NCBI GenBank assembly: GCA_910592005.1 | Contig: CAJVPP010000998.1 | Location: 1 to 23,680 of the forward strand | Direction of reading: 5' to 3' | Length of the DNA stretch: 23,680 nt | From: Funneliformis mosseae | Lineage: Eukaryota > Glomeromycota > Glomeromycetes > Glomerales > Glomeraceae | Shown: piece by piece, positions 1 to 10,311 of the stretch | Position numbering within the stretch: position 1 is the first letter of the stretch | Layout: every line of letters starts with the position of its first letter | Notes under the pieces: generated by a model | Told to the model about the DNA's origin: nothing | Databases searched by the model: none | The model's input: the letters and a program-made list of their open reading frames with translations, nothing else | Program-made: the position numbers and the translations under genes

Positions 1-600
1 TATCAAATATATCAAATATGTCTGACATTTAGATCTGCAATATGCTGCGCCACGTTCGCCAATCCAATCCTGTTACACTACATTAACTTGCTATTAAGTT
101 CATAATTATAAGTTCAATTAATATATCTTAAATTCTAAGATATAATAAATTGTCAAGTTGATTTAAGTATAACAGATATCTATAAGACTTAGAGAAAATC
201 CAAAAAATCCTAAGATCAGAAACTCTAATATGTAGAATCAATTGTTGTAACCTTTCAATTTAAATATTAAGATAAATGAAAATGAACCTAATAACAGCAT
301 TTTGGTATTTTTCTTTTGAACACATAAATAAAATATTAGGTATTTTTTAAGAATTTCTTGAATAAATCAGCTTATTAATTTATAAATGATTTTTAGGTTT
401 TTTACTGAATAGTAATAGAAAAATGAACCTAAGTTAATACATCAATTAATGTTTAATATTCAAATCAATAGTATTATAAGTTCTAGTGGTATTGAGGTAA
501 AAAAGCTTGAATTACTAGGCAATCAACTTTTAATTAGTTTCTTTTCAAATACAAATGAATTTTCTTCTAATGAAATTACCGATTTTGGATGAATTCATAA

Positions 601-801
601 AATATTAAGAAATTAAATGTTACTAGTAGTAAACTATTTCTTGGCAAATTTCTTAAACCATTATCTGATAATATAATTATTTTAAGCAAAATGCTTGATT
701 TGATAGTTGAATATTACAATATGATTTATATCACATTTGATTTTAGAAAGCCATTCAATAAAAATTCAGAAAATGGTATAATAATTCAAATCAAAATAAA
801 T
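601..801 (+). pseudogene. Possible decayed LINE-type reverse transcriptase fragment
   Basis: A 67-codon open stretch bounded by stops (598-600 and 802-804), with no start codon at its head. Its later part reads ILSKMLDLIVEYY followed by NMIYITFDFRKPFN. This resembles the region leading into the first catalytic box of non-LTR reverse transcriptases, where an aliphatic run and an Asp precede a K-A-F motif. Here the K-A-F is K-P-F. The frame is closed by stops on both sides and no neighbouring frame continues the domain convincingly. If real, it is a heavily mutated relic. A chance open frame in AT-rich DNA remains a serious alternative. Confidence 0.25.
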
Positions 802-1311
802 TAATTCAAAAGATATTGAATTAGTTCTAAAATTTTTAGATCTTTGTAACATATAAAAATTCATACATTTTGGCTAAATTTATTATAAATGATAGTACAG
901 TCAATTGTTACCCTGACAAGTTTAATATTATTTTATTCATAAGGTCAATTTGTCATGCAGATAGGCTAAACATTTTCTAGTATATGTTTATTGGTATAAA
1001 TCTGCAAGTTCTTCAAATATGTAATATTATTTTAATAAAGAAGAAATATGTAATATTAAATTATAAGATATTAAATTTTATTTAAAAAGTCATAATTGTA
1101 TAATATCAGTTCATCATATTTTAGATTGATTTATAATGATTAACTATCAAATTTCAGCCTGGTAAAATACAAAAGAATATTTAGCTATTAATCTAATTAA
1201 TAGAAAATACCCTTTGTAAAAATAAATTAAATATTTTTAGCATTATTTGACTGTTAATTCTAAATATTATTATATTTTCTTCTAAATTTTATTTTATTTT
1301 GAAATATTTTA

Positions 1312-1510
1312 GTTGATTTTTGATATATATCAATCAGACGTTAATTGGTTATAAATAAGATAGATTAAATTTTAGCTAATTCTTGGTTGATTTCTAATGT
1401 ATGCCAATCAGCTATAATAAAATAGGTCAAATTTTGGCTGATTCTTGGCTGATTTCTGATGTATGCCAATTGGTTAGACTGATTTTTTAATAAATTTGCT
1501 GATTTTAGGC
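1312..1510 (+). repeat. Diverged tandem repeat, about 62-74 bp units
   Basis: Three diverged copies begin at about 1312, 1386 and 1448. Each starts with GTTGATTT or GCTGATTT, continues with TGATGTATGCCAAT-like text (TGATATATATCAAT in the first copy), and copies one and two end in a segment like AAATTTTGGCTGATTCTTG. The third copy is truncated and runs into further CTGATTTT repeats. The copies differ mainly by transitions and small indels, as expected of old non-coding repeats. Confidence 0.6.
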
Positions 1511-2756
1511 AGAATTTTCATATGTCTGATTTTTTTGTGATCTTCTTGTTTGATATAAGGTTATTAAAAAATATTACTAATGAATCTGTTGTTTAAATAA
1601 TATTCATATTTTTTCACTAATTTTATAAATAAAAGTTAATATATAGCTTAAATTTATATATCCTAAATTCTCATAATTTAAAATCTCTATCCTTTTAACA
1701 AATAATTGTAAATTGCTAACTATTAATATATATAGTTAAAAGAGAATATTCTTTAAAATTTTTTTATTAATTTTATATTATCAAATATTTTAATGTTATT
1801 TTTGAATTAAATAAAGTTTGGTAAAAAAGTTAATTATATCAAAAGAAGTATTATAAATAAAACTTATAATCCCATTTGCTTTACAAATATAATCAAATTG
1901 AATAATAAAAATTGAATTTCCTTTAACTACATTATTTATAATATTAGTTTTATTAAGTATGATAAAAGTTTTTATTTTTAAATATATAGAATATAATATG
2001 GTATCACATGATTATTACAAAAACATTTAAATGCTTTAAAATGTAATTTTTCATTTATTTTTCCAATCTTTACTAATAAAATGTCATTATTTTCTTTTAT
2101 TTATTATTAATAAATACAGTTTTAAAAGGATAGTAATTAAAGAAAACAGATTCAAATATAAGGTAAATTTTTATATTACAAATATCATTACTGATCATTA
2201 GTAAATTTATCAAATTTTTTAATTATTTTTTTTTAACAATTTATAATCATTTTATAAACTTTTCAATTTTTATTCAATTTTTATTTTTTTGAAGAAATAT
2301 CAATATTATAAAGTAGATTTTTAAATTAAAACCTTAATTTTTAATCTGAAATTATATTTTTTATTTTATATATATTTTATTGTAATAGATTTAGACATAT
2401 TTTTTTATTTTAAATATTTTGAATCTAAATAAGATTTTAAATTTAATTATACTTATTTTAAACTGTCAAAGATTAGTAAAATAAATTAAAATATTTTTAT
2501 AATATTTTATAAGTATGCTGATAAAGTTATTTTAGTTAATGTTATTTTATCATTTATACTGATATTTTATTATTTTATTTTGAATTTATAATTACCTAAT
2601 ATTATTTATAAGTAATAGTTTTTATATAACAAAAAAATTTTTATGATTAGATAATAATGTAATAATATTACATGATATGTAATTATTTAAATCAATAGAT
2701 TATTATTTATTTTAACCAAAACTATTAAATACGATTAATCGTAAATAATAAATCAA

Positions 2757-2810
2757 ATTATTATTATTATTACTATGATTATTATGATTATTATGATTAT
2801 GATTATTATT
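2757..2810 (+). repeat. Imperfect ATT/ATG trinucleotide microsatellite
   Basis: A run of ATT triplets interspersed with ATG and ACT triplets, located about 80 bp beyond the 3' end of the pseudouridine enzyme gene. It has no coding context. Confidence 0.8.
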
Positions 2811-2891
2811 AAAGGTAAATATAATATCAGTAATCTAATATTAAGATATATATTTTGATATTTTAAACCAAATTAATAAAAATTGTGATTA

Positions 2892-5800
2892 CTAAAATTC
2901 TAACAAACTTTTGTTAATATCTTCACAAACAGAATTATGCGTTTTTAAAGTCATAAAGGCAACTAGCTGTGCAATATCAATAATCTCATCAATTTTTGAT
3001 TCACCATGCATGATTAATCCAGATATTAAAGTTCCAACAAAACTTTCAAAAAAATAAATAAATAAATAAATAAATAAAAGAATCATTATTAAATTTTTTT
3101 TTTTGGAAATATAACATTTTTAATTACCTATCACCAGCTCCCGTGACATTAACTATTTCACTTTTATCAAGTTTTTTGGGCCTAAAATATCTAAACCTAT
3201 ATATTTAAACAAATATTAATAAAGATAATTATAAATGTAACAAATTGAATTTAATCGTACCTTGATCCGCTGTTTCCGTTTTTCCATTTTATAATAATTT
3301 CATTCTTCTCGTAATTTATAATACTCTTACCAGTTTCTTTCATATTAACGTTATCGATACTTAAATCTTTTAAAAATTGTGCGTACAAAATACCATTTGC
3401 GCCTAATTTTACTATGATATTTGGTATAAAAGGTAAGAAATGTGTAACATGTATAAACAATCCATCATTTATTAACGTTCTTATTGCAGAGTTATGTTTA
3501 AAAAGGCTTTCAAAATCTAAATTATTTAAAATAAATAAATAAATGAATAAATTATAATTACATTGCCAGTAAATAAATCAAGTGGGCAAAATTAAAAATG
3601 AAAAAGAAAAGAAAAGAAAAGAAAATAACAACACCTTTTTCAAATTTTGGATCAAGACCATATTTATCAATTTCCTTAAATTCAACCCTTTCAAATAAAC
3701 CTTCTTGATGTGCTTTAGCATGCATTGTTTTTAATTCAAAAAAATTTGGTGACATGTATTTTAATGATTGTGACGATAGTAATGAGATAAATTGTTCATG
3801 ATCTTTAAATAACTTCAAAGATTTTGGAACTGATGTTGTTTCAAAGAATGCTTCCAAAAAGGGATTTAAAGTTAATGTATTGAAAAATGACTAAAAATTA
3901 TCAATTAATAAATAACCCACTTGGTATGTTACAGGTATGGCAGGTATTTAAAATACTATAAATACAATCTACGGAAATGTTTCCATCAAAGCAAACTAAC
4001 TTCGGTTGTTTCATTCTAATTGTCTGACAAACCTATAAAATATAATTAATTAAAGGAATTTGTATATATTTTAATAATTAAAGAATATTTCTATTTTTTA
4101 TATCCATACCTTATCGGATGATAATTTATCAAATATTCTCATATCAGCAACAGCACAAATTAAATTCCCGTCAGGATCATGAATTGCATTATATATTGCC
4201 GTTGACTCATTTTTGATAATTTGTAATCCATCGGTTTCCATTCCAATTTGTTCAAATCTATTCTTCAACCAACTTCCATTTACATCATTTCCAATTGTTG
4301 ATACAAACAATGGATTCGCTCCAAGTCTAAATGATGTTTCCGCTATGTTTCTTCCTACTCCTCCAATAGTTTGTCTTATTACACCAGGTGATGATGTTTT
4401 AAAGTATGAAGAATCGAGAGGATCCAAAGTTGATGTAAGATCAACTGCCGCTCCACCAATTATCAATAACTAAAATGCACATTAAAAAAAAAACCCAAAA
4501 AAAAAAATTGAAAAAATATTTTCATTATATAGAAAATTTGATTTTCTAAATTTGATATAAATTTGACATTTATTATTCTCAACTTCGCGATACATTATTT
4601 TTGCCTTAAGTTACCTTTTTTTTTTTTTTTTTTAATAATAATAACCATCATCCATAATCTATAAATTCACTCACTTATACTGTTCACAACAACTAACTTC
4701 GAACAATTCATATGAATAAGAATAATATAGAATCTTCATGTACTGGCAAGTCAAATAAATGTCTAAATTCCCAATTTGCTAATTGTTGAAAGTCCATCCA
4801 CGAGCATGATATTCGATCACTTACAAATAAAATTTCAAATGAATGCGAATTGAAGAATCTAATTTGTCCGGTCACTTAATGGATACTTACCCTTTTATTT
4901 GAGAAAAAATCTTGATCCCTTTGAAGTTTTGAAAAAAAAGGCGCTGATACGTTTTTTTTTGATCTACTTTCCAATTTTTGTTTAGAACTAAAGCCAGCCA
5001 AACATTTAGCAATTCGACTTCCGATTTTTGCATTATGCTTAATCAATGCAACATCTATAAAAAGAACAGGATTAATAAATGATTCATATTAATCAATCTC
5101 AACTTATATTCATACTTGATTTCAAAGAGCCTCCTTGTGTAATCTCATTAACCCTCCTAAGCAAAAATGGTGTCACATCCTTCCCTCTGATGTCTCTAAT
5201 AAAAAAATATATACAACAAAATATTAAAATATTATAAATATTAAATAAAAACTTTCGTGAAACAAAATAAAATACTATAAATACTTTGCTTCGATTAAAG
5301 CAATATCTATTGCTTTCTGTACTTTATCCGCATCAGCTGCTTCATTTTCAGGTATTGGAACTGCTATAAGCAACCCGCTATCTAATCCAAGTTGCGTATT
5401 TGCATCTTAAAAAGAATGAAAATAATTTATCTTTAGTCAACTAGATGGTACTTAAAAGTGTGAAAAAAAAAGATAACATACTGATCAGAGCAGCACATTC
5501 TTCAATAGTTTTTGAATTTGAAGGACTCTGGTAATAAAGCATAAGAATAAATTGCTTAATACTCAACATGAATTTATCACTTATCTCATTATAAATGATA
5601 ATTACCTTAAAACCACTTTTACGCGTAAAAAAAGCTGGGAAATCTGTTGTTTCACCGAATGTTGTCACTGTGACACCTTGGGTTTCCTTACCATCCAGGA
5701 ATTAAATACAAATTAGATAATTGCCTTGATATGTTTTAAAATGTCACGGAATTAAAATTTTTCTCTACCAAATATTCCAAAGTTTTCCCAATATCCAAAA

Positions 5801-6965
5801 TTGATTTGACTCCCGCACACACAACAGCTACGGGTGATTTTCCCAACTCGACTAAGTCAGCACTTATATCCATTGCTATTTATGGAATCATTAAGCATAA
5901 GTAAAATGGAACGAAGTAAATCTACATAATGATGATATTATAGCTTACATTTTTCTGCACCGCGATGAACGCCGCCAATACCACCAGTAACAAACACTTT
6001 AATTCCTGCGTGATGAGCTATAACTATAGTTCCAGAAACCGTTGTACCTCCTGTCAATCCCTAATTTAAATAAAAAAAAGTCCATTGTCATCTAACTCAT
6101 CTAACACATATATCGACAACTTTAATTTTTGATAAACATGCTAAATTTTATATCGGAGGATCAGGTATGTTTCCAGTTTTCGTAATTACAACGGACATCA
6201 GACCTTCACTAGTGAATATACCATACTAGAAAACCTCAATCAACAATTCTTACTTGTGAAACAACATATGCAAGATCTCGACGAGAACTTTTTTTTGCTT
6301 GTTGACCTATTCGCGCAAGGATCTCTAATCCACTAGATGATAAACCTAAGATAATAAAATTTTAAATTGATTATATAAATCATATATAATTCATATTATA
6401 TTATATCAACTACTTACCTACATTGATTTTTCCATTTAAAATAGCTATAGTCGCAGGCGCGCTTCCATTTTCCCTAACAATGTTTTCAACCGCTATAGCC
6501 GTTTCCAAATTCTGAGGATATGGCATACCTTTGAAAATAACATAAAATATCAACTTTTTTTTTTTAAAAAAAAAAAAAAATAAAGTAATATTTTTTCCGA
6601 GTTATTTTACCGTACCATGACATATTATACTAGACTCCAAGGCCACAACTGGTCTATCTTCCTGTAAAGCTTCAGAAACTTCAAGACTATAATTCCAACC
6701 TTGATTATCTAGTAAGGTTGATTTGGGTTTTGAGAAATCATTATAATATCTTTTAAAACTTGAAGATAATTTATACGAAAACTTTGTATCAAAAAATATG
6801 ATAAAAAAGTTTATTTATATAAGAAAGTTTTATTAATGTAAAAATATCAAGTTGAAAGAATTCATTAATAGTTACCAAAGGACTTATTCTATTTGTTGAC
6901 TTTTTGAAAGTACAAGAAATACTTGTACGAGGGTTTATAAAAGAACGAATGTATAATGTTGCCAT
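2892..6965 (-). CDS. Bifunctional pseudouridine-5'-phosphate glycosidase / PfkB pseudouridine kinase, 777 aa, 17 exons
   Basis: Salvage enzyme for pseudouridine: the C-terminal PfkB kinase would make pseudouridine 5'-phosphate, and the N-terminal PsuG (IndA) domain would split it to uracil and ribose 5-phosphate. Exons, in transcript order: 6876-6965, 6616-6781, 6418-6528, 6254-6345, 5949-6060, 5769-5875, 5606-5686, 5482-5527, 5285-5405, 5116-5195, 4891-5054, 4110-4469, 3921-4032, 3635-3850, 3261-3516, 3128-3196, 2892-3042. All junctions keep phase, giving 2334 nt. PsuG (about 60-345): ALESS with Glu79, KKSSRRD with Lys141, [18 protein letters not shown] with Lys214, TPFLLRRV. PfkB (about 391-777): [23 protein letters not shown] with catalytic Asp727. 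The first 30 residues are basic and Ser/Thr-rich with no acidic residue, like a mitochondrial presequence. Family membership is firm; a few exon edges and the localisation are inferred. Confidence 0.93.
3052..3077. repeat. AAAT tetranucleotide run in intron 16
   Basis: About six AAAT units lie inside the last intron (3043-3127) of the pseudouridine enzyme gene. On the coding strand they read TTTATTTA and act as the pyrimidine-rich tract before the unusual GAAAG acceptor. Confidence 0.75.
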
Positions 6966-7619
6966 CTAAAAAAGAAAAATGTGTGTAAGGGTAATGAAAG
7001 ATGAAAAAAGATAATTTATAACCAAAAATGGAATATGACATTGCTATAAGAAATAAAAAAAATTTATGGTCACGAGCGGAATATGAAAATCTCAGCCATC
7101 GGCTCAGCCGGCTGACGTTTACACTTTGCAGTTAAGAAATGTGCAAGTAATTTATGAAATGGTTTCACTTCTGTTAATCTAACTAAATTAGAATTTCCCG
7201 GAATGAACCAATATAAGTATGCATGTATACTTTACGTGTCAAATTGCTATTAAAATAAGTTGGCGCAGCAAGATTTAACTCGAAAGATATTTAAGGCAAG
7301 GGAATTGAATCATTCTTTTGATGTCATTAAGTTCTACCGAACCTTTCACCAGTCATAAAGAAAATTTGATACCCGAAATACCTAACTATTGTTTTGGTTA
7401 AGAATTTTGTAGGGTTCAACATGTAACACCAAATTTTTTTTCGTGACGTTGTCATACCCTAAGTAAATAATGTTAAATTAAATAATTAAAACAAATTACT
7501 AATCCATACCCAATAAGGAGGTAAAATCAAAATTTTTTTTTATCTAATCAATTCTTCATATAAAAAAGGTCTCAATTCCTCCATGTATCAAAAATTTAAT
7601 AATTAAAAAAAAAAAAAAA
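6966..7619. promoter_or_regulatory. Divergent promoter region with GC-rich palindrome
   Basis: This 654 bp stretch separates the start codons of the pseudouridine enzyme (-) and the methyltransferase (+), so it must hold both promoters. It contains a perfect 12-bp palindrome TCAGCCGGCTGA (7104-7115), next to a shorter inverted repeat AGCC-ATC-GGCT (7094-7104). TGACGT occurs at 7113-7118 and again at 7444-7449, resembling half CRE/ATF sites. A run of 16 A bases (7605-7620) abuts the methyltransferase ATG. No clear TATA box could be placed for either gene. Binding factors are not known. Confidence 0.5.
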
Positions 7620-8920
7620 ATGTCAACTGAAACCGAAAATAACAATCAGGTTGATAGACCAATTTGGTATGAACCATTCTTGGATCGTGGTTTAGTTCCG
7701 GATTTTTTACTTCGAAGAGCAATTAGAGTCTTATTAAAGGAAAGATTAAGTTGGATTCAGTTAGGAGATGTAGCAAAGAATCATCAAAGAAAAATCGCTT
7801 ACGTTAATTCATTGAAAGAAAGGCCAATTGCCGAGCATACCGAACAAGCTAACAAACAACATTATGAGGTAAGTTTCATTCCTTTGCGCACGTGATATGC
7901 GCAGTTGATTCTTAAAAAAACGATTATCCACTTTTATTTATAGGTTTCCACAGAGTTTATGAAGATTTGTTTGGGAAGAAGAATGAAATATTCTTGTTGC
8001 CTTTTTCCAAACGGTGAGTATAATTCGAACTTTGTATTCTTTGTCGAACGAATGAATTTGAACTTGAACTCTAATCATCTAGGAAATGAAAGTTTGGACG
8101 CGGCAGAAGAAGCAATGTTGGAATCATATTGCATCAAAGCTCGGTTGTCGGAAGGAATGGAAATCCTTGATTTAGGTTGTGGTTGGGGAAGTTTGTGTTT
8201 GTATTTGTGTGAGGTATGGCATGAAGTAAATTCGGTTGCTCGATGTGTGAACGAAAATTAAAAAAAAAAAATGTGGTTTTTTTTTTTAGAAATATCCAAA
8301 TGCGAAAATCACAGCATTGTCCAATTCAAACACCCAAAGACAATATATCGAGTCAATCGCGCAACAGAAGGGATTTAAAAATCTAAAAGTCATCACTGCG
8401 GACATCAAAGAATTTGAATTTGAAACTTTAACTCAGTAAGCATTTTCATTCGGGATCACCCAAATGTAATATTCCCTCACCTAATTTCTTTAATTATATA
8501 GATTTGATCGTATTATGTCGATTGAAATGTTTGAACATATGAAAAATTATGAATTTTTATTTACCAAAATTTCAAAATGGATTAAATCAAAGGGATTGTT
8601 GTTTATTCACATATTTTGTCACACCGATCAACCATATGATTTTACCATTGGTGATGGTTGGATGTCAAAATATTTTTTTACGGGCGGAACAATGCCTTCC
8701 GCTGACTTGTTACTTTATTTTCAACGTCAACTACATTTAGCTGATCAATGGATTATTAATGGTAATCATTATGGTCAAACTTCCGAAGAATGGTTAAAAT
8801 TAATGAATAAAAATAAAAAGGTTGCTTTGGACTATCTTGCCGAAACTTATGGTAAGTTTTATTAATGATTACTTTTTTTTTTTTTTAAAAAAAAAAATAT
8901 ATATATATATATTAATATTC

Positions 8921-8957
<37 letters not shown>

Positions 8958-9081
8958 AAAAGAAAATGCCACTTCTTGGTATAATAGATGGAGAACATTT
9001 TATATTGCCGTTGCCGAATTATTTAAATATAATAATGGAAACACCTGGTGTGTTGTTCATTATTTATTTGAAAAAGAATGA
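7620..9081 (+). CDS. Cyclopropane-synthase-like / coclaurine N-methyltransferase-like SAM methyltransferase, 356 aa, 6 exons
   Basis: Probable soluble class I SAM-dependent methyltransferase of the CMAS (cyclopropane fatty acid synthase) superfamily, closest in style to the coclaurine-N-methyltransferase-like branch. The substrate cannot be told from sequence. Exons: 7620-7868, 7944-8013, 8083-8213, 8290-8435, 8502-8851, 8957-9081. The joined frame is 1071 nt. The N-terminus has the branch's DRGLVPDFLLRRAIRVLL segment. SAM motif I is EILDLGCGWGS at 133-143, followed by ITALSNSNTQRQYI, MSIEMFEHM and, in the C-terminal half, FTGGTMPSADLL. It ends in NRWRTFYIAVAELF and a TWCVVHYLFEKE tail. There is no membrane segment, unlike fungal sphingolipid C9-methyltransferases, which share the fold. 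The start is fixed by family alignment and an A-rich upstream context. Introns are 66-105 nt. Confidence 0.88.
7886..7902. repeat. Short GC-rich inverted repeat in intron 1 of the methyltransferase
   Basis: GCGCA-CGTGATA-TGCGC: 5-bp arms around a 7-bp loop, containing CACGTG overlapping the left arm. It is conspicuous because the surrounding intron is AT-rich. It may be chance or a small regulatory site. Confidence 0.35.
8873..8955 (+). repeat. Poly-T / poly-A / TA low-complexity block inside intron 5
   Basis: The last intron of the methyltransferase is almost entirely low complexity: a T run, an A run, alternating TA (about 8898-8912), then 32 consecutive A bases (8924-8955), the last of which belongs to the acceptor AG (8955-8956). 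Sequencing slippage could affect the run lengths, but the exon boundaries on both sides are clear. Confidence 0.8.
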
Positions 9082-9798
9082 AACTACACTTGTATTTTAG
9101 TTATAAATAAATTATAAATATTTCTCCTTTTTTTAAAAAATTTTAAATATATTTGTCTTGACAATTATGTCCTTCATTGAATTATGTGACAAGAAGCTTT
9201 TTCATTTACAACCCTCAAAATGGTAATGTCTTGTCGATGTTGATTATGAAGGAAAGATTTTCGAGTTTGGATATACTTTTTTAACCAAATTCAGATTTGA
9301 TTTTTTTTTTCGTATAATATACTGTACATGGTAAATCATGAGAATCATTAAATTTTCACAATACTTTTATCAGAATTTCAACAAAGAATAATAAAAATAC
9401 AATGAATTTTTTTTTTTTTTAAAAAAAAATGGTCTTACCGACAAATTGATTTTCAAATAAAATAAATTAAATTAAAAATTTGGCACGTCACCTTTTGTTA
9501 TGTAAAAAAAAACATGAGAAATTTTTATTTCAACAGATGTGATAAATCAATCTGGAATGATAAGATAGATTATCAGGGTATTAGCATCTTATATTATGAA
9601 CACAAAACGTTATGAAACGGATGGATGCGGATGGATCTCGTGCTCTTATTCATTCCGAACATAACGGCTGTGTCGCTATAAATTCGTTAGCCTTGTATTT
9701 AATCTTTTTTTACGTTATATATATGGAATGTGTATCACGTGATCATAGGCAATCTCAAATCCAACTTCACTCAAGTAGGTAATTACAACAATCGAATT

Positions 9799-9822
9799 GG
9801 ACTTCTTGAATTCTACAAGTCC
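9799..9822. repeat. 24-bp interrupted palindrome
   Basis: GGACTT, six bp arms, and a central GAATTC are symmetric, so 20 of 24 positions match their own reverse complement. Such a symmetric site could bind a dimeric regulator, but no promoter can be linked to it. Confidence 0.4.
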
Positions 9823-9835
9823 GATAGTCGAATAA

Positions 9836-10039
9836 CCAGATCAATTTTCATATATTGGCGTATCTAGTGTAAAGATAAACAAAAAATGGAAGGGTGAGAA
9901 AGGTAACCACATTTGGCAATGGGATAAATTCGCAGAGTTCATTGATTGTCATGAGTACATAACGGATTTCTCCTTCAGAAACGGTGGACCTAAAATGCAT
10001 TATCACACCACGCAAATTAGGAAGAGTATCATTTTCCTA
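9836..10039 (+). pseudogene. Coding-like open fragment, unknown protein
   Basis: A 68-codon open frame follows an in-frame TAA (9833-9835) and runs into a poly-T tract. Its core includes HIWQWDKFAEFIDCHEYITD and then FRNGGPKMHYHTTQIRKS. The composition (several Trp, His and Cys, balanced charges) looks like real protein rather than AT-rich noise. There is no in-frame ATG before the core (only one inside it), and no flanking exons with matching phase were found. I do not recognise the family. It may be a gene remnant or an isolated exon of an unannotated gene. Confidence 0.3.
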
Positions 10040-10207
10040 TTTTTTTTTTTTACATGTATATACCAGTTAAAAAAAATTTCAAGGTAAACATGAGATGTTG
10101 AATATTTATATACTTTTGACCCTATATATATATATATATTTACTTCGATTTGTTTACGTATCATGCGTTTAAAAAAAAAATCCGATGAAATTCTCTAATT
10201 GATTAAT

Positions 10208-10311
10208 ACGCGTCTCAATATGAGATCATTTTACGCGTGTCACAGATGAAATCATTTTATGAAATCATAGAACATTGATCACAGGGTGATTTACCTAAAA
10301 GAATCACGCGT
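10208..10311. promoter_or_regulatory. Cluster of three ACGCGT hexamers
   Basis: ACGCGT occurs at 10208-10213, 10233-10238 and 10306-10311. In yeasts this hexamer is the MluI cell-cycle box bound by MBF. Here it lies about 1 kb upstream of the BTB gene start, so a link to that gene is only conjecture. Confidence 0.3.

Larger units (their letters stand above)
1..2891. other. Gene-free AT-rich flank with decayed repeats
   Basis: No intact gene is visible on either strand. The only GC-richer patch is at about 40-60, at the window edge. From there to about 2700 the text is A/T dominated, stops are dense in all frames, and I see only two CpG dinucleotides (about 580 and 1339). Within it I can support a diverged tandem repeat at 1312-1510, an imperfect ATT/ATG microsatellite at about 2757-2810, and weakly a retroelement remnant at 601-801. 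The rest has no recognisable structure. Confidence 0.7.

Noticed and set aside
4213..4473. Plus-strand open frame of 86 codons
   Set aside because: It is the antisense shadow of exon 12 of the pseudouridine enzyme, which has clear PfkB motifs on the minus strand.
4720..4890. Possible extra exon inside intron 11 of the pseudouridine enzyme
   Set aside because: A 34-nt segment flanked by AG and GTAAGT exists on the minus strand, but it would break the reading frame and contains a stop in one phase, and the neighbours join cleanly without it.
8549..8740. Alternative plus-strand frame inside exon 5 of the methyltransferase
   Set aside because: It is an out-of-frame shadow of the exon that carries the conserved methyltransferase text.
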